Assembly: GCA_964016985.1 (NCBI GenBank)
Contig: OZ024827.1
Location: forward strand, 113,509,953 to 113,573,952
Reading direction: 5' to 3'
Length of the DNA: 64,000 bases
DNA from: Anodontia alba
Taxonomy: Eukaryota; Mollusca; Bivalvia; Lucinida; Lucinidae
Shown piece after piece: positions 46,278 through 56,130 of the stretch (position 1 is its first letter; the number at the start of each line of letters is the position of its first letter). The notes under the pieces are model-generated. The model was not told where the DNA came from and searched no databases. It worked only from the letters and a program-made list of their open reading frames with translations. A program made the translations under genes and the position numbers.

Positions 46278-48138
46278 ACAAGAGGCCCACGGGCCACGAT
46301 TCGCTCACCTGAGTGACATAGCCACTGCAGACATGCAGATGTTATGCAACATTTTTCCAATCCTATTATTGCAACTGATGAAAATATCATCAACTGAGCA
46401 GTTCTTAGTTTTGAAGAAGAATATATGGGCCTGACAGTCAATGGAGCATGATCATTTGAATAACTATCAATACACATTTTAGCAATCTTTCATTCTCCTA
46501 CCCACGGAGGCTCCACATGAAATTTGAGCAACATTGGCCCAGAGGCTTCAGGGGAAAAGCCATTTGAAATTATCAACATTTTTTCCATACAAATGTATGG
46601 GGCCCATATAAATGCATACAGAAGCAAACTTGACCTCGTCGTAAAAAAGTTAAATGTCAATCTATGACAATTATTTTAGCAACTTTGGTAGACCGCCCGT
46701 TCCAGATGATATATGCAAAGATTCAGCCACAAGCCATCCTCGGTTTTGGAGAATAAGATTTTTAAATGTTTTTTCCCATGCAAATGCATAAGGAAGCAAC
46801 TTGACCTTGCCGTAAAAAGGTCAAATGTCAATGTATGACCATTATTTTAGCAACTTTGGTAGACCCCCTGTCCCCAATGATTTATGCAAACATTCAGCCC
46901 CAAAGCATCCTCGGTTCTAGAGAAGAAGATTTATAAAGGGTTTTACCATATGGGCATGGCGCCCATCTTGGTCAACGAACCGTGACCATTTTAGCAATCT
47001 TTTGTTCCCCCTACCTAAGGAGGCTCAATAAGAAATTTGAGCAAAATTGGCCCAGAGGCTCCAGAGGAGAAGTTGTTTGAAATTCTGAACATTTTTCCCA
47101 TACAAATGCATAAGGAAGCAAAATCGACCTAAACATAAAATGTCAATGTACGACCATTATTTTAGCAATTTTGGTAGCCCTCCTTTTCCCGAAGATATTT
47201 GCAAAGATTCAGCCATATTAAAGGCATGCCCGGTTTTGGAGAAGAAGATTTTGAAAGGTTTTTCCCATACAAATGCACAGGGAAGCAAACTTGACCTTGC
47301 CATAAAAAGGTCAAACGTCAACGTACAACAATTCTTTTAGCAATGTTGGTAGACCTCCTGTCCCCGATGATTCCTGCAAAGGTTCAGCCCAAAGGCATTC
47401 TCGGTTCTGAAGGAGAAGATTTTTAAAGGTTTTTACCATATATGGGCCTGGCGGCCATCTTGGTCAACGGACCGCAACCATTTTTGCAATTTTTCGTTCC
47501 CCCACCCTAAGGAGGCTCCATATGAAATTTGAGCAAAATTGGCCCAGAGGCTCCAGAGGAGAACTTGTTTGAAATTCTGAAAATTTTTCCCATACAAATG
47601 CATAAGGAAGCAAAATTGATCTTACAGTAAAAAGGTCAAATGTCAATGTACAACCATTACTTTAGCAATTTTGGTAGCTCTCCTGTTCCCAAAGTATATG
47701 CAAAGATTCAGCCTTAAGGCATGCTTGGTTTTGGAGAAGAAGATTTTTAAAGGTTTTTCCCATACAAATGCATAGGGAAGCAAACTTGACCTTGCCGTAA
47801 AAAGGTCAAACGTCAATGTATGACAATTCTTTTAGCAACTTTGGTAGACCTCCCGTCCCCGATGATTCCTGCAAAGGTTCAGCCCAAGGGCATTCTCGGT
47901 TCTGGAGAAGAAGATTTTTAAACGTCTTTATCATATATGGGCGTGGCGGCCATCTTGGTCAACGGACCGCAACCATTTTACAATTTTTCGTTCCCCCACC
48001 CTTAGGAGGCTCCATATGAAATTTGAGCAAAATTGGCTCAGCGGTTTCAGAGGAGAAGTCGTTTGAAAATGTTAACGGACGGACGACGGACGAATAGTGA
48101 TCACAACAGCTCATCCTGAGCAGAGCTCAGGTGAGCTA
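46278..48138 (+). mobile_element. Family A copy A5, inserted in family D
   Basis: The full plan is present: ACAAGAGGCCCACGGGCC, GCTCACCTGAG, A-block core, ACGGACGGACGACGG (48075-48090) and terminal hairpin. The left flank GAGTGTTA and right flank ACAAGGTTTTCTG rebuild exactly the GTGTTAACAAGGTTTTCTG of intact D units. Insertion was therefore without duplication, with 1-2 bases of ambiguity at the joins. Confidence 0.9.
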
Positions 48139-48395
48139 ACAAGGTTTTCTGCTGGTTTGGCCTGGTGACCTAGTTTTTGACACCACGCAACCCAGTTTCG
48201 AACCTGACTCAGAAATCATCAAGACAAACATTTTGAGCAAGATTCATGATTATTGCTTCAAAAATGTGACCGCTAGAGTGTTAACGAGGTTTTCTGCTGA
48301 ATTGGCCCGGTGACCTTGTTTTTGACTCCAAGTGTCCCAGTTTCAAACTCGACCTATAAATCATCAAGACAAACATTTTGAGCAAGATTCATGAT

Positions 48396-49067
48396 TGTTG
48401 CATAGTCGTCCGCTAAGCCTAGGATCCGGCCATTGAGTGTCCACTCTTAAAAACAGCAACAAGAGGCTTTTCTGATTAAATATGTCATTTTATTTTCACT
48501 ACAACAAACTATAACTCTCGGACTAAACCAACTCTGCTGCAGACTACTTAAGACTCAACTTCAGAGTAAACAACTCCCCCGCTCCACGCATTGCGCACAG
48601 CTTATATACTCTTGCTCACATGACCATTACATCATGGCTCTGAAAATAGAGCTAGGACCTCCCCTCCCGGACCTGTACGGAATATTACTGGTATACTTGA
48701 CATCTTACGTCTGCCAAGTCCTACCCCTTAACCCTTATTAACCCTTATCAATATTCGTTTATGACGTCAATGAACATCTGGGTTGCTGATCTGATTCAGA
48801 AGATGTATGTTTTAGGCTTGTCACTTTTTATGCGTTTTTACCAAAAATATAAGATTTACTTCTTACTTAACAAGCTGTAAGACCTTAGAGCAGATTAAAG
48901 TTGAAACCTGATATTTTTCCTATCTTTTATAAAGTATTGTAGAATTAAAATTAAACCAAATGAAACGTACAGGTAATAGGAGAAATAGGCCCTTATATTC
49001 TTTATTAAATATAACATGAACATGCCTTACGGCCCATAAACACATGCGTAATGGTCATTACGTAACA
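48396..49067 (-). repeat. 3' LTR of the minus-strand gypsy element
   Basis: 672 bp, TGTTACGTAATGACC to GACTATGCAACA on the minus strand. A TATATAAG lies at the complement of 48601-48608 and an AATAAA near the complement of 48488-48493. The LTR start recurs, with two changes, as the remnant at 54653-54698. Confidence 0.9.
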
Positions 49068-49411
49068 TTCGTCCCCCCACAAGAAATATACTACCTGTGG
49101 TAGAATATTTCTAAGTGGACACAATGATAATCGTTATCATTGAACTTAATAGGAAAACATGCAATTAATATTCACTAATTACAAAATGTATGCTTTAGAA
49201 ATTACCTTATTAATTAAAATTTTAATCAAAACTTATTACCTTAATCATCCTCTCATACCCTTTCTTTCCTATGAGAAGGTTTTTCACATAGAACACAAAA
49301 GAAACATTTTGAATGAAAAAAAATATATACTCGCACTTTAGCTGTCACTGCACTATATATATATTTACATTTAGCTGTCAGTGCACTATTTACATTTGCT
49401 ATATAACATAT

Positions 49412-49993
49412 TTAATCTTGTTCTTTGTCTTGTCCCGACAATTCCGACGGACCTACCGCAGGGGTGGCTGGTTCCCTCTCATCTTCCACCCCCGGTCCGT
49501 ATTCTGTTGATCCTGATGGACCTACCGCAGGAGTGGCTGGTTCCCCTTGATCATCTGCCACTCCCGGTCCATTTTCCCAAACACGTCGTGCCGCTGCCGC
49601 CCTTCCGAAGGCTTCTTCACAAGCCTGAAGGAATGTTCTAGCCCCGATCGAAAGTAGAGGCTGGGTTTCGACTTGCCTCTGATTTTCTCCCGTCTTGTCG
49701 TCCTTCGGCTCCTCTATGTCTGACAGTATCCTTATGTCACTGTCAGAATCAGAGTCCAGTTCAAGTGAGAGGTTGTCAACGTCGACCTGTGGTCTAGGTC
49801 TTCTGTACATGTGTTCTGTGTAAATTATCCTAGCTAGTATGGTTTCTGGGTTCGATATAGCAATGTTTAGTTCACTTTTCTGCTCCTCAGTGATACTTTC
49901 CAATAAGTCCCTGACTCTAATAAATTTTTCTGAGCTAAGAACAAACTTTACTCCCAAATCGTTTTCTGTGGGTACTGCCATTTTTTTTTTCAC
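49412..49993 (-). CDS. Acidic ORF downstream of pol in the minus-strand gypsy element
   Basis: The 193-residue ORF lies between the SINE and the polypurine tract, in the same sense as pol. The N-terminal half (VKFVLSSEKFIRVRDLLESI, EEQKSELNIAISNPE) looks like a folded helical domain. The middle is acidic (LELDSDSDSDIR, residues ~77-88). The C-terminus has two copies of a GPGV.D..EPATPAVGPS unit (~142-185). I recognise no family. It may be a lineage-specific accessory protein of this retrotransposon, or a captured host exon. Its uninterrupted length beside a damaged pol suggests it is real. Confidence 0.5.
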   Translation of the reverse strand: MKKKMAVPTENDLGVKFVLSSEKFIRVRDLLESITEEQKSELNIAISNPETILARIIYTEHMYRRPRPQVDVDNLSLELDSDSDSDIRILSDIEEPKDDKTGENQRQVETQPLLSIGARTFLQACEEAFGRAAAARRVWENGPGVADDQGEPATPAVGPSGSTEYGPGVEDEREPATPAVGPSELSGQDKEQD

Positions 49994-50079
49994 TGTTTTG
50001 ATTTTTACGTGCTGTATGTTTGAGTTCTGAAATGTGTGTGACTTAAAGTTTGAGCGTAAGTCAATTTAATCTAGTTCCC

Positions 50080-50410
50080 ACAGATGTTCTGTTTGTTTGT
50101 GTTGAGGTTTTACGGCCCAGTCAACCCAATGGGGTCATGTCGAGCGCAGTCAGTTTACCTAACCACACGTTTACTGGGCAGGCTTAGTCCTCTAAGCGGT
50201 TAACCAGTATTGTGCACATTCTTTCGCCAGAAACTGACAACTGCCCTTCTTGAATCAGCGGAAGGGAGAGAATGACAGTAGAAAATATTTCATGATCAAT
50301 CTCCACGAATGAATGTTGCCGACCTCGGCGGGGGTTGAACCCGCGACCTCCTGGTCTCCAGTCGGACGGCGCATCCAACTGAGCCACCGAGGCCGGCAAC
50401 AGATGTTCTG
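50080..50410 (-). mobile_element. tRNA-derived SINE in the minus-strand gypsy element, 12-bp TSD
   Basis: Body 50092-50398, flanked by ACAGATGTTCTG at 50080-50091 and 50399-50410. It is the same SINE family as the array copies. The B box is GGTTCAACCCC and the A box region carries an extra base (GTCGGACGGCGC on the plus strand). Confidence 0.93.
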
Positions 50411-50730
50411 TAGTTCTCATTATTTTAATCTGTATTCCCGAATATAAACGTACTAATTTTCTACTTGGATACCGTTAATAAGCTGGACTTGATTAATGCC
50501 TATCTTTTTCCGATAGATAAAATTTCATACTATTTTACTTTTATAGCCGACTAAATCGTTGCTTTAGATATACGATAGTCCCAACACCTGCATTCTATAT
50601 ACATTTCTAAATAATTGAACTTTAAGTAAGGATAATTGTCTTTTTAGCCACAACTTGGCGAAAATATACCAACTTTGTTTCTACACTACTTATTTTAACA
50701 ATAACATAGTTTGTCCGTATGTACACCTGT

Positions 50731-51123
50731 TTATGACGACGACGAATGTTTATTTCCGGCAAGAGGAAGGTTCGGATACAGTCTTTGTAACATCCCTTCG
50801 TCTTCATGCGGCGACGTGTCTTTATTACCCGGTGCGGAAGAACTATCGCTTCCGAGAAACATGACTGTTTCTTCCCGTCCCTGGTAGGACACCTTGGTTT
50901 GACCATTTAGTTCGTCTGGATTCGCATTTGTTTCATTACCACTGAGAATGGCTAGCCTTCTACAGCAAGTTAAAATATGTACCCTTTTCTTTTTACCTTT
51001 ATAAAACCTACAGTACATATATATAATACACCCAATCAATACTGATACCCCAATATTGATAATTACATATGCCCATGTTGGCCACGACGTACTGCTGACG
51101 TCAACCTTAATACTTACTTACAC
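50731..51123 (-). CDS. Small ORF with a transmembrane segment, minus-strand gypsy element
   Basis: The open frame from about 51123 encodes WPTWAYVIINIGVSVLIGCI, then IYMYCRFYKGKKKR. This is a single hydrophobic segment of ~20 residues followed by a basic stop-transfer stretch, and then a polar tail of ~80 residues. The first ATG of this frame is at 51039, inside the membrane segment, so the true start is probably upstream, by splicing or a lost frame. The position after integrase and the layout recall the C-terminal end of an envelope-like third ORF, but no further envelope features are visible. An overlapping frame (50622-50906) is judged a shadow. Confidence 0.4.
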
Positions 51124-51142
51124 AATATGAAGCCATTTTTAA

Positions 51143-51622
51143 TTAAAACATTTCCGCTATAGCGCTGAACAGGGTCCTAAATTTACCCTTCATTTCCCGG
51201 TCTCTTTTTGACCTTTTTACTTTAGCTAAACGCTTGGTTCCGACAGACGTCTCTGCCGATAATGCCTTAACCTGATCAACTAACATTGAGTCTGATAATT
51301 CATAATCTATTGTACCCATAGATTCTGTATCACTAGTATCACTTGGCGAGTTACTTTCACTCAACATAGGTGCCTTTTCCTCGGCTTCGCGACATTCTCG
51401 CGCTTTCAAACGTTTCGCAAGTTCCATCAACGGAATGTCTTCTTCATCATCTGAATCTTCCCTCTCGCGACGGTATTTGGCTGCAAGTTTCATTTGAGGG
51501 TTTACCGATTCAGATTCTGAGAAATCTGAGGAACTTTTATCTGTATCAGGCGGAGGTACGACATACAAGGCTTTACGAATTGGCCTACCCTCGGATGTTT
51601 TAGGTATTTCCCAATCGTCTAC
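51143..51622 (-). pseudogene. pol: C-terminal extension of the gypsy pol, beyond a premature stop
   Basis: The frame continues in register after the TAG that ends the integrase ORF (ARHLKLA-stop-VDDWEIPK). It encodes an acidic, serine-rich tail (SSSDFSESESVNPQ, DSDDEEDIPLMELAKRLKAR) ending in basic KVKRSKRDREMK. The ATG ORF itself is 51143-51568. The likeliest explanation is one nonsense mutation splitting a longer integrase C-terminus. A separate ORF is the alternative. Confidence 0.6.
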
Positions 51623-53080
51623 CTAAGCTAACTTTAAATGTCTCGCATGAACTTTAACCGTCCTACCGTCCAACTGATTCCTTATTACATATGTAACTGG
51701 AGATTTGCACTCAATGACCCTATAAAATGGTTCCCATTTAATATCTAGTTTACCAGTACGAGCATGTTTCCTATAAAATACAGGATCCCCTACCTTAAAC
51801 TGTATGTCCATACAATTTTTATTTGCATACTTTGCTTGCCGACGTTTCTGTTTCTTTAACCTACCGTGAACTAACATAAAGGCCTTATGTTGCTCTTGTA
51901 ATGAGATCTGATGGAGATCTTCACCTTGATATTTAAGTCTAGGTTTTAACAAATTGTCAACTGGAAGAACGACATCGTGATTATATAAAAGGTAATATGG
52001 CGAATAATCGGTCGCTTCACTGACATTGAACCTAATGGCTGCTAACACTTGGTTCAAGTGTAAGTCCCAAGTGTCTTGACCATCAATCAGTTTCTTGGCT
52101 AAGACGTCATGCAAAGTACGATGGAGGCGTTCCACGCGGCTATTTGATTGAGGACTATAATAACTTGTGCGTACATGGTGAATGTTCAAAACTTCTAATG
52201 TTTCCTTAACAACCTTATTGCAATTTTCAGTACCATTATCTGTGACCAGTTCAAGTGGACAACCAAAACGAGGAAATATCTCATTTATTATCAAGTGTGC
52301 AATAGTTTCTGCCGTCTTATCTGGCACTGCAAATGCTTCTGGCCAACCACTGTACCAGTTAACAAAAGCAATTATGTACCTGTTCCCTGACAAACTTTTT
52401 GGATACGGTCCCGACAAATCAAGACTTAATTTTGCAAATGCGTACGGTGGTATATCCGTTTCTTGAATAGGAGGTTTCACTTTTTGAGCAGACCTTGTTT
52501 GGCAAATGGTACAAGCCGAAACATAGTCATACAATTCCTTAAATAAATTTGGCCAATAATATTTTTGACGAATAGCATCGTACGTCTTTTGAACACCCAT
52601 GTGACCACTGTCATCATGGTATTGTTTTACTACCAACTGTCTTAGTTGCACAGGGATATACAAACGTAACGTTGGATTATCATCAGGGTCAGACAAGAAA
52701 TACACAATGTTATTTTCAATAAGATATCTGCGCTTAATTGCTTTAGATGGATCACCATGTGCCAAGACTGTTTTAAGCTCTAGAATTTCACTGTCTTTTG
52801 ATTGTTCTTGTACCATATTAAGACCAGGTAACTCACATTCTGGAACTCCTAATGGCTCTTTTTCAGGAACCTGACAACTTGCAAATTCTTTTGGGTCCAT
52901 TTCATTGGAATTTATCATTCCCACTTCAAAAGTATTATCATTTATGTCCAATTCAAAGGGTTCTAAAATTGGGTCAGTGCACTCACCATTTGGTTTTCTG
53001 CTAAGCAAATCAGCACAGGTATTTTCAGTACCTGCTATATATTCAATCTTGCAGTTATAACCATCATACCCAGCGCCCAC
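51623..53080 (-). pseudogene. pol: Integrase region of the minus-strand gypsy pol
   Basis: 485 residues. The first 30 are the end of RNase H (IEYIAGTENTCADLLSRKP). The HHCC zinc finger uses H155, H160, C190 and C193. The DDE core is D221 (LSLDLSGP), D281 (TDNGTE) and E317 (RVERLH), with 35 residues between the last two. A GPY/F-like motif, EPFYRV, lies near the C-terminus. It overlaps the RT/RNase H ORF by 46 bp in a different frame, consistent with a one-base frameshift near 53040-53080. Confidence 0.9.
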
Positions 53081-54501
53081 AGCTGGATCTTTTTATTCTG
53101 TATTGGAGACTCTAACAAATACTTAAGGGGCTTATGATCAGTTTTGATAACAAACCTAGAATTGTGGAGATAATAATCTAGCTTCTGTAATGAATAATGG
53201 ATCGCAAATGCTTCTTTCTCTATTGTAGCCCATTTACATTGTGTCCTGCTTAACTTATGGGAGAGATAATAGATTGGTTTCTCATTTTTAACATTTGGCA
53301 AAATGCCATCTTCATCGTCGCACTGTTGAGTCAAGCACGCACCGATACACGAATTACTTGCGTCTGTATATAAAGTGTACGGCTTATTCGGATCTGGGTA
53401 TGACAGCAAAGGTACAACTGTCAAACTTGCTTTTAAGTATTTGAATGCTTTCTGGCATTGTTCAGACCATTTGAACCTTGCATGTTTACGCGTCAAGGCA
53501 ATGACTGGTTCCGCAATTTCTGAGAAATTGGGAATGAACCGACGATAGTACGAGGTCATACCTATGAATGATCGAACTTCTCTTACACATGTAGGTGCAG
53601 GTAACGACTTTATTGCTTCAACTTTCAGAGGATCTGGCTTTATGCCTCTGTCATTAATTAAAAATCCCAGATAATTTGTCTCTAGTTTCAAAAATGAACA
53701 TTTCTTAAGTTTTAACTTTAACCCATGTTCACACAACCTGTCAAAAACTTCCTGCAAATGATGCATATGATCTTCCAAAGTTTCACTGTAAATCAATATG
53801 TCATCCAAGTATGCTGTAGCAAAATGGCTCAACCCATGAAGTACAATTGACATGAGTTCTTGAAACACAGCTGGAGGTGATGTCAACCCGAACGGCATAA
53901 CATTAAATTCAAATAAACCTCTATGACAAGCGAAAGCAGTTTTCTCTTTATCTTTTTCATCCATTAGCACTTGCCAATACCCACTTTTCAAATCAAGTGA
54001 AGTAAAGTACTTTGCTTTTCCTAAAAGTGCCAAAATATCATCAATCAAAGGAAGAGGATAAGAATTAGGTTTAGTAATTTGATTCAACTTCCTAAAATCA
54101 ACACAAAATCTTTTTGACCCATCTTTCTTATCTACTATTACTACTGGAAAACTCCACGGAGATTTTGACCTACGAATGACATTTGCATCGAGCATTTCGT
54201 CAACAGCCTTATCTATTACTTGTCTATTTTGAATGGGTGTCCTATACGGCCTCAACTTAATTGGTTGTTGTGTCCCTGTTTCTATTTTCATTTTCACTGT
54301 GTCTGTGTGCCCTAATTCCGAATCTTTTGTAGCGAAAAGGTCCCTATGCCTTTTCAGAAAATTAACAACAATTGCCTTGTGCTCACCCGGCACATCTAAA
54401 TCTGAATTCCAATCAATATGTGTATTTGACTTTGCATTTTTCATTACCGTATTTATGCGTTGAATATTTCCCTTACATTGTCTCAACCTTTGCAACAACA
54501 C
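53035..54501 (-). pseudogene. pol: Reverse transcriptase and RNase H of the minus-strand gypsy pol
   Basis: 488 residues. The RT palm carries D170 (SLDLKSGYWQ), MPFGLTSPPAVFQ (202-214) and YLDD at 231-234. A thumb/connection region follows, then RNase H with D380 (YTDASNS), E430 (IEKEAFA) and D455 (KTDHKPL). All catalytic residues are present. Upstream, 54502-54650 encodes a protease/RT linker (GLVVSNSVARLSKGRAIPIM) in a different frame, so a frameshift lies near 54485. Integrase follows RNase H, the normal gypsy order and unlike elements 1 and 2. Confidence 0.93.
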
Positions 54502-54698
54502 AACCTCTAGACAACCGCAGAGTTCGATTCGTATTGTTTACCAACATTATTGGTATTGCTCTCCCCTTACTTAACCTAGCAACAGAATTTGAAACCACGA
54601 GTCCAGGTTCTGAACTTATATACCCAACATTAACAGCTCAAACTGAATACAAATGCCTTACGGCCCATAAACACATGTGTAATGGTCATTACTTAACA
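54502..54698 (-). pseudogene. pol: Pol linker fragment fused to a 46-bp LTR remnant
   Basis: 54502-54652 is the protease-RT linker. 54653-54698 matches the first 46 bp of the LTR at 49022-49067. The join marks a deletion that removed most of the 5' LTR, PBS, gag and protease. Confidence 0.85.
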
Positions 54699-56130
54699 AT
54701 GATGACTGCTTCAAAAATGTGACTACTAGAGTGTTAACAAGGTTTTCTGCTGATCTGGCCAGGTGACCTAGTTTTTGACCCCAGGTGACCCAGTTTCGAA
54801 CTTGACCTAGCATTCATCAAGACAAACATAATGAGCAAGATTCATGATGATTGCTTCAAAAATGTGACCGCTAGTGTTAACAAGGTTTTCTGCTGATCTG
54901 GCCCGGTGACCTAGTTTTTGACCCCAAGTGACCCAGTTTCGAACTTGACCTAGAAATCACCAAGACAAACATATCGAGCAAGATTCATGATGATTGCTTC
55001 AAAAATGTGACTGCTTGAGTGTGAACAAGGTTTTCTGCTGATCTGGCAAGGTGACCAAGTTTTTGACCCCAGGTGACCCAGTTTCGAACTTGACCTAGAA
55101 ATCATCAAGACAAATATATTGAGCAAGATTCATGATTGCTTCAAAAATGTGACCGCTAGAGTGTTAACAAGGTTTCCTGCTGATTTGGCCCGGTGACCTA
55201 GTTTTTGACCCCAAGTGACCCAGTTTCAAACATATCCTATAACTCATCAAGACAACCATTCTGAGCAAGATTCATGATAATTGCTTCAAAAATGTGACCA
55301 CTAGAGTGTTAACAAGGTTTTCTGCTGGTTTGGCCTGGTGACCTAGTTTTTGACACCACGCAACCCAGTTTCGAACTTGACCTAGAAATCATCAAGACAA
55401 ACATTTTGAGCAAGATAAATGTACATGATTATTGCTTCAAAAATGTGACCGCTAGAGTGTTAACTAGGTTTTCTGATCTGGACCGGTGACCTAGTTTTTG
55501 ACCCCAAGTGACCCAGTTTCAAACTTGACCTAGATTCAATAGAGGCAAACATTTTGAGAAAGTTTCATCAAGATTGGGTCAAAACTATGACCTGTAGAGT
55601 GTTAAGTTTTTCCTTTGATTTGACCTGGTGACCTAGTTTTTGACCCCAAGTAACCCAGTATCAAACTTGACCTAGATTTCATAGAGGCAAACATTCTGAC
55701 CAACTTTCATCAAGATTGGGTCAAAACTGTGACCTCTAGAGTGTTAACTAACTAATTGTTGGCGACGAACGACGGACATAGGGTGATTCCAATAGCTCAC
55801 CCTGAGCTTTTGCTCAGGTGAGCTAAAAACTGATACAGAGCATGGGGAAATGACACAAAATCATTTTTAATAAAGGAAAAATTCTGATTTTTTTTTTTTT
55901 TTTTCTTGTATTAAATTCATGAAATGCCTCTCATGAAAATAATTTTTCTATTTATGAAAATATAATGATAAAGAGCATGGGAAAAAATTATACAAAATTA
56001 TTCACTATATAGTCGGCACAAAGTCTGGTCTGTAAGGTACTTGGTCTGCAAAATGTCCCCTTTTGGTCCACTGCAGACTGGTCCATGGTCCACTGGTCTG
56101 CATGGTTTGGTCTGCAGATTATACCCAACC

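Larger units (their letters stand above)
48391..54703 (-). mobile_element. Ty3/gypsy retrotransposon, minus strand, internally deleted
   Basis: The element (48396-54698) is flanked by ATGAT at 48391-48395 and 54699-54703, a perfect 5-bp target-site duplication inside a family D unit. The order on the minus strand is a 46-bp LTR remnant, pol (RT, RNase H, integrase), extra 3' ORFs, a polypurine tract (GTGGGGGGACGAA, complement of 49068-49080) and a complete 3' LTR. Most of the 5' LTR, the PBS, gag and protease are deleted. The joint falls at ATGCC, which is shared by the LTR and the pol side. Confidence 0.9.
45741..55825 (+). mobile_element. Family D modular repeat (Helitron-like), carrying A5 and a gypsy element
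   Basis: The 5' end is ACAAGAGGACCATAATGG with GCTCACCTGAGC. The core has ~145-bp units with GTTAACAAGGTTTTCTGCTG, GGTGACCTAGTTTTTGACCC, CAAGTGACCCAGTTTCGAAC, CATCAAGACAAACATTTTGA and TTCATGATGATTGCTTCAAA (45830-46277, 48139-48395, 54704-55750). The 3' end is GACGAACGACGGACATAGGG, then hairpin GCTCACCCTGAGC..GCTCAGGTGAGCT (about 55796-55824). The flanks join to match an unbroken MULE array unit at 45412-45440 with no duplication. Confidence 0.82.
43334..56130 (+). mobile_element. MULE-like TIR transposon, non-autonomous, inserted in element 1
   Basis: Ends are GATTGGGTATAATCTGCAG.. at 43334 and the inverse ..CTGCAGATTATACCCAACC at 56130. The inverted repeats extend about 135 bp (43334-43468; 55996-56130) with few mismatches and contain several copies of TGCAGACCA. 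Flanks CTTAAACAA (43325-43333) and CTTAAAAAA (56131-56139) form a 9-bp duplication with one mismatch. Long TIRs and a 9-bp TSD suggest Mutator-like (MULE). Once the family D insertion (45741-55825) is subtracted it is ~2.7 kb. No transposase is visible. A partial internal copy of the TIR lies at 45596-45646. Confidence 0.8.
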
